A DNA stretch of 64,000 nucleotides from DATMNR01 sp963702765 (GTDB lineage: Bacteria > Chloroflexota > Ktedonobacteria > Ktedonobacterales > Ktedonobacteraceae). The stretch is from positions 1 to 64,000 of the forward strand of contig CAVPEB010000068.1 in the NCBI GenBank assembly GCA_963702765.1. Direction: 5' to 3'. This document shows, in pieces, positions 21,076 through 29,502 of the stretch (positions are counted from its first letter, which is position 1; each line of letters begins with the position of its first letter). The position numbers were made by a program, and so were the translations under genes. A model generated the notes under the pieces. That model worked only from the letters and a program-made list of their open reading frames with translations. It had not been told where the DNA came from and searched no databases.

Positions 21076-21720
21076 ATGAAACAAGACGAACCTAAGCTAC
21101 TGCGCGTTAGTAAAGCGGCCCACGAGTTAGGACTGCACCCATTCACGGTACGCAAATGGATCAAGCAAGGAAAGATCCACGTAGTTTGGGTGGGTCAAGA
21201 AGCTCGCGTGCCGAGATCCGAAATTGAGCGGCTGGTTGGCAAACCCGACGGGCGGTTGCTCGTGCTCTATGGGCGAGTCAGCGGCATTGGACAGCGGGTT
21301 GACTTAGAGACGCAACTGGCACGGCTGCAAGCCTGGGCTAGCTCAGAACGAGCTGGGGCACAAACGCTTGTGCTTTCGGACATTGGCTCTGGACTCAAAA
21401 CAGGCCGCAGGCACCTTTCGCGCTTGCTCAAGTTGGTCGTAGAGGATCAGGTCGGGGAAATTGCGATCACCTATGCGGATCGCTTGACGAGATTCGGGCA
21501 GGAATATTTAGATGTCTTGTTTGCGAGTTTTGGCGTGACCTTAACCATTTTGGAACCAGGAGAAGAAAAAACGCCTGAGCAGGAATTGACGGACGATCTG
21601 CTGGCCCTGATGGCTTCCTTCTCGGGACGATTGTACGGCACGCGGTCCCACAAGCAACAAGCGTTGTTGGCCTGTGTCAAACAGGTGTTGCAAGAAGGCG
21701 AGGAGACAGCGCATGGCTAA
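21076..21720 (+). CDS. tnpA: IS607-type serine recombinase (TnpA)
   Basis: 214 residues from ATG 21076, the start that places the helix-turn-helix at the very N-terminus. Seen: MerR/excisionase-like HTH (KAAHELGLHPFTVRKWIKQG), then a resolvase domain with the catalytic Ser69 in LYGRVSG, DIGSGLKTGR and the YADRLTRFG motif. This order, DNA-binding head first, is typical of IS607 recombinases, which act as Ser-linked integrases with little target choice. Its last 8 bases overlap the tnpB start, so the two are translated together. Confidence 0.92.
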   Translation: MKQDEPKLLRVSKAAHELGLHPFTVRKWIKQGKIHVVWVGQEARVPRSEIERLVGKPDGRLLVLYGRVSGIGQRVDLETQLARLQAWASSERAGAQTLVLSDIGSGLKTGRRHLSRLLKLVVEDQVGEIAITYADRLTRFGQEYLDVLFASFGVTLTILEPGEEKTPEQELTDDLLALMASFSGRLYGTRSHKQQALLACVKQVLQEGEETAHG

Positions 21721-23608
21721 AACGCAGATGCTTTCGTTCCCCATCCGCTTGCCAGATGGCATGCAAGCTGAAGCCCTCCGCCTGCTCGATGCGAGTCGAC
21801 CTACGATCAACGACATCATCGAGGACCTCTGGCCCAAGTTGGATGAGTTTGCAGGAGAGCGAAAAGGCGTTGCTTGGAAGCAGGTGGAACAGCATCTGGT
21901 CGCCCGAACTGGGCACGGCAGCCGTCAAGAGCGCTGTGAGTTCGAGCAGGCCGGGCGCATCCTGCGGGCGCAGGCCACGCGCAAGCAGGTGTTCAAGACG
22001 ATTCTGCCGCTGCTCACCGATGAGCTGATCAAGCCGGCCGAGGGAAAACGGAAAGCTCAGAAAGACTATCGGCTGATCAAGGAGCAAGTGACCGCGCTGC
22101 GTGAGGCGATGGAAGACGCTGACTCCTCCATGGCGATGACCAATGTGGTCGAGCAGGCTTGCAATTACTTCCTCGAAACGGAGAGCTGGCCGGCGACCTA
22201 TGAGGATCTGCAGCCGGTTCCGGATCTCTCGGTTGGGCAACTCACCTTTGCTGGTGACGATGGGATGGAAAAGGGCCAAACCTATCGGGCCAGGATCGAC
22301 TTTCGCCAGATGTGTGACCTCGGCACGCACCAAGAGCGCACCACCGCCCGCCTCTTCCTACATCTGCGTGCCCCCAACGAGACCGGGAGCTGGATGTGGG
22401 GAACGTGTTGTGCCAGAATCGAGTTGCCCGATCCCGTTGTCGAAAGGCTCTCCCAGGGAGCGGTGCCCCAGGCCCCGACCCTGCGCGAAATGCGGGGTGA
22501 CGACGGCTCTCGTTTCGCCGTGCTGGACCTGATTTTGGAAGTGCCGGTCCAGTATCTTCGCGACTTGGATCAAGAGCACCGTGTACTCGGTTTCGACTGG
22601 GGAGTGCGTAGCCTCATCACTGTCAGCATCCTGGAGAAACCGGAAGCAGAAGGGGAGGAGAAGTATCGACAGATTGGCCGCCCTGTCTTTCTGGACAGTG
22701 GCGGGCTGGATGGACGTCAGGCCAGACTCAGGCGCGAGATTGACCGGCTCAAGGCGCGCCGCGAACGCTATGTGAAGCTGGTCAAGGCCGCGGTGAATGC
22801 CCGCGTCGAGCACAAGAAACCTTTGCCTGCGCATTTTGTGCAGTGGCAAGAACACATCGATGCCTATGAAGCTCGGATCAAGCTCTGCTGGAAAAAGTAT
22901 GAAAAGCGCAACCGGGAGCTTGCGCACTTGGCTTCCAACCTGCTCATCCTGCTGGCCCTGCTGTATGACTGTCGCCTGATCTGTGGCGAAAATCTGACGA
23001 CGCTCAAAACGATCGGGCGTGGGCGGGGAGTACGCGGGAGGTTCCGCAATTGGCGCAATAACTCTCAGGTCCGAGGCGAGCTCTGGCGGGTGCTCAAGTA
23101 TAAGTGTTATCTGTTGGGGATTCGTTGCCGAGATGTCGAGGCTCGTGGCACGACCCATACGTGTCCGCGCTGTCATGAGCCAGCGAAAACCTATCACTCG
23201 CCCGATCCAGCGCATCGCAAGAAGCCTGACGACTGGGCGCCCTGGCTCTGCTGTAGCAATCCCGACTGCCTCTGGAATGGGGCACGGGATTATGCTGCTT
23301 CCCTCAATATTGCCAGGTTGGGTATGGCGTTTCTGCTCACCTATCACGCGACCTCGCGGTACCAGGCGTACCGCATGAGCGAGTCTAAGGACTCTCTCAA
23401 GCCTACCTCATATACTGGGGTAGGCGCGGCTCTACTGTTGCAGCCGCAGGGGATCACACCCCGCCTGAATTCAGGCAAACGTGTCTTTTATGCCGGATGG
23501 TCTCATTCCATCGCGTTACGCACCTCTCAGCCTACGACTATCCTCGCCTTTCTTTCTACGTCTCAACTGAGAAAGCGTTTGCTCTTGCGTGCGTATTGTT
23601 CCGGATAA
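21713..23608 (+). CDS. tnpB: Large TnpB-type RNA-guided nuclease (IS607 group)
   Basis: 631 residues from ATG 21713 (GCGAGGAG seven bases before), well above the usual TnpB length of about 400. Seen: an enlarged N-terminal half of about 290 residues; RuvC-I Asp295 in GFDWGVRSL; a helical insertion (LKARRERYVKLV); RuvC-II Glu426 in CGENLTTLK; zinc ribbon CPRC (484-487) with CSNPDC; RuvC-III Asp526 in RDYAASLNIA. All catalytic residues are kept, so it should be an active nuclease. The last 80 or so residues look like readthrough into the structured 3' end and are probably not a folded domain. It resembles the larger TnpBs from which compact Cas12 types arose; no CRISPR array is near. Confidence 0.85.
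   Translation: MAKTQMLSFPIRLPDGMQAEALRLLDASRPTINDIIEDLWPKLDEFAGERKGVAWKQVEQHLVARTGHGSRQERCEFEQAGRILRAQATRKQVFKTILPLLTDELIKPAEGKRKAQKDYRLIKEQVTALREAMEDADSSMAMTNVVEQACNYFLETESWPATYEDLQPVPDLSVGQLTFAGDDGMEKGQTYRARIDFRQMCDLGTHQERTTARLFLHLRAPNETGSWMWGTCCARIELPDPVVERLSQGAVPQAPTLREMRGDDGSRFAVLDLILEVPVQYLRDLDQEHRVLGFDWGVRSLITVSILEKPEAEGEEKYRQIGRPVFLDSGGLDGRQARLRREIDRLKARRERYVKLVKAAVNARVEHKKPLPAHFVQWQEHIDAYEARIKLCWKKYEKRNRELAHLASNLLILLALLYDCRLICGENLTTLKTIGRGRGVRGRFRNWRNNSQVRGELWRVLKYKCYLLGIRCRDVEARGTTHTCPRCHEPAKTYHSPDPAHRKKPDDWAPWLCCSNPDCLWNGARDYAASLNIARLGMAFLLTYHATSRYQAYRMSESKDSLKPTSYTGVGAALLLQPQGITPRLNSGKRVFYAGWSHSIALRTSQPTTILAFLSTSQLRKRLLLRAYCSG
23401..23476 (+). ncRNA. Candidate omega RNA structured 3' region of the IS607 element
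   Basis: Three hairpins in a row: GCCTACC/GGTAGGC (23401-23425), directly stacked on GCGGCT/AGCCGC (23426-23447), then the palindrome GCCTGAATTCAGGC (23463-23476). They overlap the end of the tnpB frame. Guide RNAs of TnpB overlap the 3' end of the gene and end at the element boundary; this layout fits, but the RNA itself is inference. Confidence 0.5.
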
Positions 23609-23708
23609 TTACACTTTTTGCAACGGTTGTCTCTCTTCTAGCAATGTGCAAATTAAGCATGGGCTTCTTTAATAACAGAGGGAACATTCTCGTAAGAGGT
23701 AAGTTATT

Positions 23709-24290
23709 TTGTCCATTGAGGTTTTACGCGAGGTCAAAGTAAGAGCGAACTTAGATCCGGATTTTCGAGGACGACTCTTGAAAAGCCCGTTGAAGTTCTT
23801 ACAAAATTATGATCTCACAGAAGATGAGATGAGAGAGGTTATACTGCCCAACTTTCACTGGCTGGTGGAACATAAACTTGCCGCAATGCCGTATCCAGAG
23901 TCGGAAGATGCTTTTACTCTCTTGTGGAGAGTGGGGATAAGAGCATTAATCAATCTTACTGAGGAGCCGCTTCCAGAAGAGATTCTTACGAAAGTTAGTA
24001 TTTTGACTGAGCATATACCCGTTGTTGACTTTACGGCTCCAACCTTGAAGCAGGTTGAACAAGCTCTTGCTACCATCCACTTCTACCTGGAAAAAAATAT
24101 GCCTGTAGCGGTTCATTGCATTGCTGGGCTTGGTCGCACAGGCACTGTTCTTGCCTGTTATCTTGTTGGAGAAGGAAAATCTGCAGACGAGGCTATAACG
24201 TTCATACGGAGGTGGAGGCCTGGCTCTATTGAGACGCTTGAACAAGAAAATGTCATTTATGAGTATGAGCAAATCATTCGATCAGAGTGA
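23709..24290 (+). CDS. Dual-specificity phosphatase with Os1348/NHLP leader-like N-terminus
   Basis: 193 residues from TTG 23709 (AAGAGGT upstream). The C-terminal part is a cysteine phosphatase of the DSP/PTP fold: P-loop HCIAGLGRTG with Cys137 and Arg143 (CX5R), general-acid Asp probably in VVDFTAP. The first 45 residues (LREVKVRANLDPDFRGRLL through YDLTEDEMREVI) look like the Nif11/Os1348-type leader domains of the NHLP peptide clan, normally found on RiPP precursors. Its fusion to a phosphatase is unusual. No modification enzymes lie beside it. The fold call for the phosphatase is firm, that of the N-terminus is by eye. Confidence 0.8.
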   Translation: MSIEVLREVKVRANLDPDFRGRLLKSPLKFLQNYDLTEDEMREVILPNFHWLVEHKLAAMPYPESEDAFTLLWRVGIRALINLTEEPLPEEILTKVSILTEHIPVVDFTAPTLKQVEQALATIHFYLEKNMPVAVHCIAGLGRTGTVLACYLVGEGKSADEAITFIRRWRPGSIETLEQENVIYEYEQIIRSE

Positions 24291-24382
24291 TAGTGTTTTC
24301 CTATTTTCATGCTACACTGAAAGAATGTAAACAATAATGGTTGTGTAACTCAATCAGAAAATTGTAGAAGAGGAGAAGCATT

Positions 24383-25219
24383 GTGGTAGATCAAGTACAA
24401 AAAGGATTTGCAGAGGTCAATGGCACGCGCCTGTATTACGAAGTAGCAGGTGAAGGGCATCCACTCGTACTGAATCACGGCGGGCTTGTGGATAATCACC
24501 TGTGGGACGATCAATTCGACGAGTTCGCTAAGCATTTCAAAGTGATACGTTACGATATGCGCGGTTTTGGTAATTCTGGAATGATTAAGAATGGCATGGA
24601 GCCATATTCGATGGAGCGTGATCTGTTTAGTCTTCTGCAATTCCTGAATATTCAGAAGGCGTATGTAATGGGTTTGTCGATGGGTGGCTCGCTCTCCGTT
24701 GACTTCACGTTGCAATATCCTGAGATGGTTGATGCGCTAATTACAGTTGGAGCAGGATTAAGTGGTTTTGAAGAGGAAGATCCTGTTGAACTCAAGGCGC
24801 AGGAGGAGGAAATGGAGGAGGCATTTAGGAGAGGCGATATCGCGCGTTCAGTCGAGATCTCATTGCAAATATGGACGGATGGACCATTTCGGACACCAGA
24901 GCAGGTCAATCCGCAAGTACGCGAGCGCGTCAGAGCTATGACGACACACAACATCGAACGTGGAGATGATGAAGAAGTACAGCCACAACATATTGAACCA
25001 CCTGCTGCTGGTCGCCTATCAGAGATACATGTGCCGACGCTGATTATTGTGGGCGGCGAGGATGTAGAATTTATTCTTACGATCGCGGATAAGCTCGAAA
25101 GAGATATTAGGGGTGCGAAGAAGGTGGTGATACCACGCACAGCCCACCATCTGAATATGGAAAAACCGCAGGAGTTCAATCGCGTTGTGATTGATTTCTT
25201 GGAACAAGTTGGTAAATAG
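24383..25219 (+). CDS. Alpha/beta-fold hydrolase
   Basis: 278 residues, GTG start at 24383 with AGAGGAGA upstream. Seen: oxyanion segment NHGGL, strand-helix YDMRGFGNSG, nucleophile Ser99 in GLSMGGS, acid in VGGEDVEF, and catalytic His in TAHHLNMEKP. This is the 3-oxoadipate enol-lactonase/haloperoxidase-like branch of soluble alpha/beta hydrolases. The substrate is not evident from the sequence. It stands in a row of unrelated plus-strand genes. Confidence 0.9.
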   Translation: MVDQVQKGFAEVNGTRLYYEVAGEGHPLVLNHGGLVDNHLWDDQFDEFAKHFKVIRYDMRGFGNSGMIKNGMEPYSMERDLFSLLQFLNIQKAYVMGLSMGGSLSVDFTLQYPEMVDALITVGAGLSGFEEEDPVELKAQEEEMEEAFRRGDIARSVEISLQIWTDGPFRTPEQVNPQVRERVRAMTTHNIERGDDEEVQPQHIEPPAAGRLSEIHVPTLIIVGGEDVEFILTIADKLERDIRGAKKVVIPRTAHHLNMEKPQEFNRVVIDFLEQVGK

Positions 25220-25258
25220 AGGCAATGTGAAAGCAAATCGCCAGGAACGCTAATACAA

Positions 25259-26512
25259 ATGAGAAGTATGCATAGCATGAGCGAAACATGGCTTCACGAG
25301 TACATTCTTCTAGCTTTTCGTATTCATAGGTTGGTGCAGAAAGCCTATGAGTGTCCATTTGTTGAGGCGTATTATGGGCCGTCAGAATGGCGAACTCAAG
25401 TGGAATCCGAGTCAGAATTGGCTGTTTCGGAGCTCGTGCATCAAGCAATGATGCTAGCAGATGCTTTGCCTGCTCAAGGTTTTGTGCCGAACAGGGTAGC
25501 TTATCTGGGTAAACATGTGAAAGCAATGGAAATATTGTGCCGCAAGTTGAGCGGTGAACACTTCTCACTCATGGAAGAAGCCGGATTTTACCTGGATATC
25601 CATCCCGAATGGACTCGTGAAGAAGAGTTTGAAAAAGCACATGCACTTTATGAGACGGTGCTTCCTGGCAGGGGAAGTCTTGCAGAACGGTTGCAAACAT
25701 ACAGGGCAGAACATGCATATCCAGTAGAACATTTGAATGATTTCGCACGATATATTGATCAGGCCTATATTGAGGCAAGAAAACGCACATCTAGTTTCGT
25801 TGAACTTCCCGATATTGAAGCTATTGATATCCAATACCTTGCCGAATGGGAATATGCTGCCGCTGCGTATTATAGGGGCGAATATCGAACGCAGATCGTG
25901 ATGAATGTTGCCTCCACTGCGACTTATCTGCCTCGCCTGTTTGATCACAAAGTATGTCATGAAGGCTATCCCGGTCATCATACAGAGTTTGTGCTTAAAG
26001 AGCAGCAACTTTATAGAAATCAAGGATATATTGAGCAATCTATCTGCCTGACTCTATGCCCACAATGCGTGATTCAAGAAGGAATTGCGATGCTTGCTCA
26101 TGAAATGATTTTTGCTGAGGGTGAAGCGGAGCAATGGATCGAGGAGAACATATACAGACCTCTCCACAAAGATATTGATGCGATTGTTCTCTTGCGATTA
26201 CGTCAAGCAAGCCAATTGCTTGGGAGTGTTTGGGATAACGCGGCTCTATTACTTGATGATGGACGATCAGAACAAGAAGTTGCTCACTACTTCACGAAAT
26301 ATTTGCTTCTTGCAGAAGACAGAGCCGCGCAGATGGTGGCTCACCTGAAACATCCCATATGGGGGAGATACGAATTGACCTATGCGAATGGGCAAAAGTT
26401 GATGCGGCCGTGGCTTCAGGGAACAGACAGGCATGCCGTATTCCGCAGGTTCTTAACAGAGCAATTCACGCCATCACAATTAGAGGGAAACATGTTGCCT
26501 GTCCAGGTGTAA
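25259..26512 (+). CDS. DUF885-like zinc metallopeptidase
   Basis: 417 residues. Seen: HEGYPGHHTEFVLKEQ at residue 234, which matches the HExxPGHH zinc motif of DUF885-type peptidases, with a likely third ligand Glu in QEGIAMLAHEM some 40 residues on. All-helical otherwise, without signal peptide, so cytosolic. DUF885 members are usually 550-600 residues; this is a short relative. The start at 25259 is uncertain, as two more Met codons follow within six residues. It is convergent with the arginase-family gene with a five-base gap. Confidence 0.72.
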   Translation: MRSMHSMSETWLHEYILLAFRIHRLVQKAYECPFVEAYYGPSEWRTQVESESELAVSELVHQAMMLADALPAQGFVPNRVAYLGKHVKAMEILCRKLSGEHFSLMEEAGFYLDIHPEWTREEEFEKAHALYETVLPGRGSLAERLQTYRAEHAYPVEHLNDFARYIDQAYIEARKRTSSFVELPDIEAIDIQYLAEWEYAAAAYYRGEYRTQIVMNVASTATYLPRLFDHKVCHEGYPGHHTEFVLKEQQLYRNQGYIEQSICLTLCPQCVIQEGIAMLAHEMIFAEGEAEQWIEENIYRPLHKDIDAIVLLRLRQASQLLGSVWDNAALLLDDGRSEQEVAHYFTKYLLLAEDRAAQMVAHLKHPIWGRYELTYANGQKLMRPWLQGTDRHAVFRRFLTEQFTPSQLEGNMLPVQV

Positions 26513-26517
26513 TAGCT

Positions 26518-27408
26518 TTAATCACTTGTTCGGCTGACTACTCCTTCGACGATAGCCATTGCCATATCAAGGCCAAAGCGAGCACCGCGCCCATCAATAT
26601 CTCCTGCTGGATTATAGACAGCGAGTGAAGCTACTTTTACTGGAAGCGTTTGAGCAGTAGCCTGGGCAGCCTCAATGATATGCTGTCTCGGTGGCCAATG
26701 AGGAGCAGGAGTCAAATTTCCGGGATTTTCTTCAGGTCCGGCTACATCAAGGTCGATATGCAGATACCATGCTTTTGCTTCGTTAGCCCGTATTTGCAGT
26801 TCTGCTTGAAGTCTTTTGGCCATATCGGGTTGCTCCATTTCGACTGCATCCATACGAAATATCGGATGGTTCTCTAACGCTTCAATTTCTGCGAGATCAA
26901 GGTCACTGGCTCCAATCAAAGCTGCTGCTTCAGGTCGAACAGCTCGCTCCAATCCGGCGGCAAGCCTCCAATCGTCGAGATCCCAGCCTAGCGCTACTGC
27001 ATAAGGCAATCCACCCAGGAAGCCACTTGTCGTTGTCTCCCATGTGTTCAGGTCTCCATGCGCATCGAACCAGACAACTCCTGGTGACCCTTTCGCCTGA
27101 GCAAGTCCTCCGATTGCACCTACAGCGTGTGTGCAATCACCCTCGAGCACCAGTACAAGACTGTCTTCTTGCTCAAGTGCCTCCCTTATCGCTGTGGATG
27201 ATCGTTTCGCGATGTTCCCCAGGTTTGTGATTGAATCGCGCGTGCGTTCTGATCTGGGCAGTTCAATCCAGATGGGGTTAGAGACTGCGTGGCCTTTTGT
27301 CTCTAACAGTTGTATTAAGCCGTGATCGAGAAATGCCTGTGGACCAAGGGCAACGCCCCAGCGAGTAACGTCGATTTGATAGGGGATGCAGATAATAGAG
27401 ATATGCAT
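26518..27408 (-). CDS. Arginase/agmatinase-family ureohydrolase
   Basis: 296 residues from ATG 27408, chosen for TTAGGAG eight bases before. Seen: metal motifs WFDAHGDLNT and HIDLDVAGPEE, both with their Asp/His ligands. The first motif, usually GGDH, reads EGDCTH, with Cys in place of the first His; this GDCT variant marks a separate, poorly characterised branch. The last acidic ligand region DxxDP reads DVAGP. It may hydrolyse a guanidino compound, but the altered ligands make the substrate and even the activity uncertain. It begins inside a remnant of a patatin gene. Confidence 0.8.
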   Translation of the reverse strand: MHISIICIPYQIDVTRWGVALGPQAFLDHGLIQLLETKGHAVSNPIWIELPRSERTRDSITNLGNIAKRSSTAIREALEQEDSLVLVLEGDCTHAVGAIGGLAQAKGSPGVVWFDAHGDLNTWETTTSGFLGGLPYAVALGWDLDDWRLAAGLERAVRPEAAALIGASDLDLAEIEALENHPIFRMDAVEMEQPDMAKRLQAELQIRANEAKAWYLHIDLDVAGPEENPGNLTPAPHWPPRQHIIEAAQATAQTLPVKVASLAVYNPAGDIDGRGARFGLDMAMAIVEGVVSRTSD

Positions 27409-27419
27409 AGTAGATACTC

Positions 27420-27643
27420 CTAAGCTCATCATGTGCCCCAATAGGATCATCCTTGGCGCCGACTAGAACTGCTGCATTAATTGCCCCAATCGAGACACAA
27501 GTGACCACATCGAGGCTGAAATCAGGCTGTAAGTATAAAGCTCTAATGACGCAGTATGCATATGCCCCGAGTGCGCCTCCACCTTGTAGGCGAGAGCTCT
27601 GCGTCTGGATTTCACTCCATTTCTCCTTCTCGCTAGCAAACAA
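27420..27643 (-). pseudogene. Patatin-like phospholipase fragment
   Basis: N-terminal piece only: RLQGGGALGAYAYCVIRAL gives the oxyanion-hole motif and SIGAINAA the region of the nucleophile, though the usual GxSxG reads CVSIG. The rest of the family's roughly 300 residues, including the catalytic Asp, is missing; the frame runs out into the arginase gene. A truncated remnant. Confidence 0.65.
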
Positions 27644-27678
27644 TTATTGTGAGCGGCGAACTGCCTCGCCTGATAGTA

Positions 27679-28434
27679 TCATAGATCTTGCTTTGGAGTA
27701 TCTTTTCTGCACCGAACGACCAGAACGGCTGGGACCTCCGCCCACACCGGTCTCCTTACGCCTGACAATGACGGAGTGTCTGTAAAAGAGTCAATTGCGC
27801 GCGGCTCACTCATACGCTCCACTATTAGCCCCGCATCAGTCACTGCATTGACATAGGTCGAGAGCGTGCGGTGGTATGCGCCAACTTTGCCGGGAGGACC
27901 TGTTCTGGTATCAGAACGCCAATAACCCTCTACGAAGTAGCTGCGAATAGTACGAACCACACCTTCAGGCAAAACCAATTCCCCTGATTGCGATGAGTGA
28001 AAACAGGGGTGTAAGATTGAAAAAATGAACCATCCGTCTGATTGTAGGATACGTGTGACGCTATTTATGGTTGGAGCAAGGTCTGGGATATCCATCAATG
28101 CCATAAAGCAGATAACACCATCGAACATGCCAACCTCTTCAGCGTCAAGGTTCTGAGCATCGGCCAGAAGATACTTGATTTCCCGTGGCAACTCCAACTC
28201 ATGGCGGCGTGCGATTTCGAGTAGCTTCATAGAGAGGTCGATACCAACGACATGTGCGCCACAATCTGCCAGATACCGTGATACCCTACCCTGTCCACAT
28301 GCAAGATCACAGATACGCTGCCCTGTGACATCGCCCATGAGTGTCTCTACTGCTGAAAAGAAAGGATCATTGTGCATTGGGTAAGTGCCAACCCACTGGT
28401 CATACCACTCAGCAATGTCATCATAGGTGATCAT
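27679..28434 (-). CDS. Class I SAM-dependent methyltransferase
   Basis: 251 residues, ATG 28434 with GAGGGGG eight bases before. Seen: SAM-binding motif ICDLACGQGRVSRYL with acidic VVGIDLS after it, motif II AQNLDAEEVGMFDGVICF, and post-motif helix ILQSDGWFIFSILHPC. It belongs to the Methyltransf_11/UbiE-like group acting on small molecules. The substrate is unknown. It follows the HAD gene on the same strand at 88 bases and could share its transcript. Confidence 0.9.
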   Translation of the reverse strand: MITYDDIAEWYDQWVGTYPMHNDPFFSAVETLMGDVTGQRICDLACGQGRVSRYLADCGAHVVGIDLSMKLLEIARRHELELPREIKYLLADAQNLDAEEVGMFDGVICFMALMDIPDLAPTINSVTRILQSDGWFIFSILHPCFHSSQSGELVLPEGVVRTIRSYFVEGYWRSDTRTGPPGKVGAYHRTLSTYVNAVTDAGLIVERMSEPRAIDSFTDTPSLSGVRRPVWAEVPAVLVVRCRKDTPKQDL

Positions 28435-28522
28435 GACTTTTACCCCCTCGTTCTGGCATGCTATGGTTAGAACAATCCACGCCGTTTAAACGTAACTTTG
28501 CTCATACGTTCTCACTGTTATT

Positions 28523-29197
28523 CTAGAATGAGGTACGCAGTTCTGCAAATGTTGATAGCGTCAAGAAGCGTCCCTCTCCCGTATTCTGGACCTCTTCGTG
28601 TTCTAAATGCCATGTATGGGGGTGAGGAATATAGACAGCGTTAAGCCCGGCAGCGAGTGCAGGATTAATATCAGAGCGGGGCGAATTTCCTACCATCCAG
28701 GCGCGTAGTGGATTAATTCGCAACTCGTTTACAACACGATGATACGTGGTTACATCTTTTTCCGGCACGATGACTACCTGCTTGAAGTATTCTTCAATGC
28801 CTGATCGCTCAACTTTGAGCTTCTGTTCTTCGTTATCGCCTTTGGTAAGCAGGAACAGGTCGTGTCGAGGTGAAAGATAGTCCAATGTTTCCCGGACTCC
28901 CTCAAGAAGCTGTAAGGGTTGATTGCCAATCTGTTCACCGAAGCGGCGAACCTGCTCAATATCCTCCTCTTGCAGATCTTTTTCGGCAAGGCGACGATAT
29001 GTTTCGACCAGGCTCTTCGTGAAATTGACCGTACCATAGCCCATCAAACGTTCAACCTCATCCAGCACAGACCGCACCTCCTCACGAGAGAGTCGCGAAT
29101 GGTCGAGGAATGTCACGAAAGCGTGAATGGCTTGCTCAAAATATATATTGTTTTCCCAGAGGGTATCATCGGCATCCATAATGAGGTGGAAACGCAT
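28523..29197 (-). CDS. HAD-family phosphatase
   Basis: 224 residues. Seen: motif I DADDTLWENN with both Asp residues, a helical cap, motif II LLTKGD, motif III Lys near EKDVTTYH, and motif IV VGNSPRSDINPAL. Close in pattern to the YjjG/phosphoglycolate phosphatase-like group. Cytosolic. Its 5' side faces the NDH-2 gene across a 305-base divergent intergenic region. Confidence 0.9.
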   Translation of the reverse strand: MRFHLIMDADDTLWENNIYFEQAIHAFVTFLDHSRLSREEVRSVLDEVERLMGYGTVNFTKSLVETYRRLAEKDLQEEDIEQVRRFGEQIGNQPLQLLEGVRETLDYLSPRHDLFLLTKGDNEEQKLKVERSGIEEYFKQVVIVPEKDVTTYHRVVNELRINPLRAWMVGNSPRSDINPALAAGLNAVYIPHPHTWHLEHEEVQNTGEGRFLTLSTFAELRTSF

Positions 29198-29502
29198 GCG
29201 TTGATCTATCCTTTGTTATTGTTATCACTTTGTGAATTTACGGTTCAAATAAAACAAAATTATGGGCTTGAGAACTTGTTACTTTTCGTCATCACGACAA
29301 CCTGAGGCGTCTTCTGATTAACTGCTTATAGAGTTTAGTATAACACGCGAGCTTACCAAGACGTAGTTTCATATGGTTTGTATATGCTTCGAAGTGATAC
29401 AAGGAATTATTGAAGCAAAGATTTCTGAGTTGTTGCCGTTCTCGATTTGCTGTAATCTATTATTGTATTAAAAATGTGATGCACCTTTGCGAGGTTACTA
29501 CC
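29198..29502. other. Divergent intergenic region, HAD and NDH-2 genes
   Basis: 305 bases between two divergent genes, AT-rich, so it must hold both promoters. No clear consensus promoter, operator or RNA structure was found by eye. Confidence 0.4.

Larger units (their letters stand above)
21000..23480 (+). mobile_element. IS607-like element with serine recombinase and large TnpB
   Basis: Two overlapping genes, a serine recombinase with MerR-like DNA-binding head and a large TnpB, followed by a structured 3' stretch (23401-23476). GC content is clearly higher than in flanking host genes, a sign of transfer. Ends are estimates: the left end lies between 20930 and 21076 and the right end between 23476 and 23700. 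Confidence 0.7.

Noticed and set aside
22358..23347. Long minus-strand open frame opposite the large tnpB
   Set aside because: High-GC antisense shadow; the plus strand encodes clear RuvC and zinc motifs.
23500..23708. CRISPR array next to the large TnpB
   Set aside because: No regularly spaced direct repeats are present there or anywhere in the window.
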